Positions 62,464 through 64,000 of a stretch of DNA of 64,000 nt are shown one piece after another. The translations under genes and the position numbers were made by a program. The notes below the pieces were generated by a model. It saw only the letters and a list, made by a program, of their open reading frames with translations, searched no databases and had not been told where the DNA came from. Position 1 is the stretch's first letter; every line of letters begins with the position of its first letter. This DNA comes from an uncultured Mailhella sp. GTDB lineage: Bacteria > Desulfobacterota > Desulfovibrionia > Desulfovibrionales > Desulfovibrionaceae. The stretch is taken from NCBI GenBank assembly GCA_910577155.1, contig CAJTMS010000001.1, forward strand, positions 1-64,000, written 5' to 3'.

Positions 62464-63582
62464 TTATTTTGTATGATTGCTGACAAGGGGAAGGACACTA
62501 TGACGAAACCATGTTTCAAAATCATCTGTGGTAAAGCAGGAAGTATAAAACTGCACTGCTGTTTGGGTATAATAGATTTCTTTTTGGGCTAACTGGGGAT
62601 AATTTTGTAATTTGACAGCGTCCTTTTCTGTGCAAAGAAGGGGCATATCAAGCTGTAAAATTTCAGCAAGACGTCTATCCATGTTGGCATGGTCAGCCAA
62701 GAAAAATTTTTTTGCGCATGCATGCCCTATGTATTCCTGTACACCGGCTTGGAATTGCAAAGGATTGCCAATACCGGCAAGAATGGCATAGTCACTTTTT
62801 TTGAGGTCATGGACAGAATTTTTCTCCTGTGCAAAAAGCGGGATGATTTTAGTAATGGCAAGCTGAAAAACAAACAAAGGTTTTTGATAGGGAGTTAATT
62901 TTTTTACTGTGTGTTCTTTTATCTGTTCCCATTGAGCAGGGGGGCATTTGAGAAAAAAAGCTGCAGCTCTGTACAGGGCTTTTTCAGGTTCCCGCCACGA
63001 ACCAAGGGGAATAAGGCTGTTCCAATTACGTTTTACAAAGCCTGCATGGGGGCTTAGGTCATCAGCGTCCAGCAAAACAAAATCCATATGCCGCTTGAGG
63101 GCAAAATGCTGAAAGCCGTCATCCATAAGCAGGACTTGGATGCGGGGGAATTGTTTTTCCACCAGTTTGGCACTTTCTGCCCGTTTGGGATCGATAACAA
63201 TGGTGCTCATGGGATTTTTCTGCAGAAGCATGCAGGGTTCGTCAGGCAAAGCCATATCCTTTAAAGACCTGTCGGTATCCACGATATTTTTATTCAGTAC
63301 AAAGGGATAAGATGCAAGTTTTGTCCCGTATCCGCGGGAAAGGACTGCACAGTGTACGGTTTGGGTATGAAAAAGTTTGAGCAAATAGTCAATAAACGGG
63401 CTTTTGCCTGTTCCGCCCCATGAAATATTCCCAACGCAGATACAGGGGATTTGAGGGGAATAGCTTGGGCAGATTTGCTTTTGATAAAGAAAATACCGAG
63501 CACGGGCAATGAACCCAAAAATCCATGAAAGGGGAAGTAAAAGCGGAGAAAGAAGTATTTGCAGTGTATGTTTTTGTGCCAT
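62464..63582 (-). CDS. lpxK: Tetraacyldisaccharide 4'-kinase
   Basis: A 372-residue inner-membrane-associated kinase that adds the 4'-phosphate to the lipid A precursor. A hydrophobic N-terminal helix (about 8-27) is followed by the P-loop VGNISWGGTGKSPF and LSRGYGTK, then the acidic VLLMDDGFQH. AAGGTAAACC precedes the ATG. It lies between a GIY-YIG gene and rnr in one operon. With kdsB it shows a complete Kdo2-lipid A pathway is likely. Confidence 0.95.
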   Translation of the reverse strand: MAQKHTLQILLSPLLLPLSWIFGFIARARYFLYQKQICPSYSPQIPCICVGNISWGGTGKSPFIDYLLKLFHTQTVHCAVLSRGYGTKLASYPFVLNKNIVDTDRSLKDMALPDEPCMLLQKNPMSTIVIDPKRAESAKLVEKQFPRIQVLLMDDGFQHFALKRHMDFVLLDADDLSPHAGFVKRNWNSLIPLGSWREPEKALYRAAAFFLKCPPAQWEQIKEHTVKKLTPYQKPLFVFQLAITKIIPLFAQEKNSVHDLKKSDYAILAGIGNPLQFQAGVQEYIGHACAKKFFLADHANMDRRLAEILQLDMPLLCTEKDAVKLQNYPQLAQKEIYYTQTAVQFYTSCFTTDDFETWFRHSVLPLVSNHTK

Positions 63583-63607
63583 GGTTTACCTTTTTTTTCC
63601 AAGTAAG

Positions 63608-63892
63608 TCATAATTGCGCTTGCTGCTGCAATCCAAGCAAAAACGCCAATTTTTTTTGTTTGGGAAGTTTTTTTAATGTTATTTCCAGAAGCAAGGCTTG
63701 GGATTTGTCCGCAACAGAATGATAGGCAAGCAGTGTGACAGGGCGCCGTCCTTTCGTATATTTTGCTCCCCCCGCCTTTATGCCGTTATGCTGCCAAAAT
63801 CGTTTGACAATATTATTTGTAATGCCGCAATAAAGGCTTTTATCCTTACATTCTGCCAAATAAATATACCAGCGTTCTTGATTTGTTTTCAT
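63608..63892 (-). CDS. GIY-YIG family small nuclease (UPF0213-type)
   Basis: A 94-residue single-domain protein. WYIYLAECKDKSLYCGITNN contains the GIY-YIG-like YIYL...YCGI pair, and KRFWQHNG, GGAKYTKGRRPVTLL and LLLEITLKKL are typical of the YhbQ/UPF0213 group. Function in DNA processing is presumed. It starts an apparent operon with lpxK and rnr. Confidence 0.88.
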   Translation of the reverse strand: MKTNQERWYIYLAECKDKSLYCGITNNIVKRFWQHNGIKAGGAKYTKGRRPVTLLAYHSVADKSQALLLEITLKKLPKQKKLAFLLGLQQQAQL

Positions 63893-64000
63893 ATTCTTTC
63901 TTGCTTTTTATAAGGATACACGGAAAATGCTTCTAAGACAATATGTGAGATGAGGAGAAAAATTGCAGGCATAGAATACATGCATTTGCCTTTTTCTGAG
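63893..64000. other. Window edge, no gene seen
   Basis: The last 108 bases upstream of the GIY-YIG gene contain no clear gene or promoter. Confidence 0.4.

Overview
The window is a contiguous piece of an A/T-rich, Gram-negative bacterial chromosome. Gene content points to the Desulfovibrionaceae (sulfate- or sulfite-reducing Desulfobacterota): a periplasmic two-subunit [NiFe] hydrogenase, a hydroxylamine reductase/hybrid-cluster gene paired with an FrdX-type ferredoxin and a divergent HcpR-like Crp/Fnr regulator, sigma-54, and outer-membrane biogenesis genes (kdsB, lpxK, gmhB, lysM lytic transglycosylase). The low G+C content recalls host-associated, taurine- or gut-type members of the family, but that placement is inference. 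No phage, insertion sequence, CRISPR array or rRNA operon was seen.

Layout. 0-7 kb: OsmC-like protein, dihydrolipoamide dehydrogenase, and a PAS-GAF-GGDEF cyclase divergent from a membrane hybrid histidine kinase. 7-7.5 kb: divergent tRNA-Lys and tRNA-Thr. 7.5-17.7 kb: a topoisomerase I fused to RNase HI, then kdsB, an exported protein, exonuclease III, tRNA-His, murA, a five-LysM lytic transglycosylase and an rRNA methyltransferase. 17.7-27.2 kb: a YhaN/YhaO-type ATPase-nuclease pair with a TPR protein, rpoN and a sodium:alanine/glycine symporter. 27.2-35.7 kb: an intergenic candidate small RNA behind a sigma-54 promoter, uvrA, and an envelope/signalling run (gmhB, GGDEF cyclase, PAP2 phosphatase, LtaS-like transferase). 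36-39 kb: a single-chain restriction-modification enzyme with a (TA)8 tract upstream. 39.3-44 kb: hynBA-type hydrogenase, an orphan amino-acid-type binding protein and a decayed GntR/FCD regulator. 44-52.3 kb: small lipoprotein, UspA, a short DarP, dgkA, a class V aminotransferase, a RibD-type reductase that seems to start at ATT, a zinc alcohol dehydrogenase and an internally deleted hydrolase. 52.3-56 kb: EamA exporter, a frameshifted Tat-exported flavoprotein, an MBL-fold protein and a cupin, the last group sharing an upstream motif. 56-59.3 kb: frdX-hcp and hcpR. 59.4-64 kb: tRNA-Glu, RNase R, lpxK and a GIY-YIG protein.

How parts fit. Several genes bear on nucleic-acid integrity (TopA-RNase HI, UvrA, ExoIII, YhaN/O, RNase R). 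Two -24/-12 promoters (upstream of rpoN and upstream of the intergenic candidate RNA) suggest a sigma-54 circuit with an autoregulated sigma factor and a riboregulator carrying anti-Shine-Dalgarno segments. The most distinctive items are the TopA-RNase HI fusion, the sigma-54 small RNA candidate, the ATT-initiated reductase and the paired operators of the flavoprotein/cupin genes. All statements rest on reading the sequence; no searches were run.
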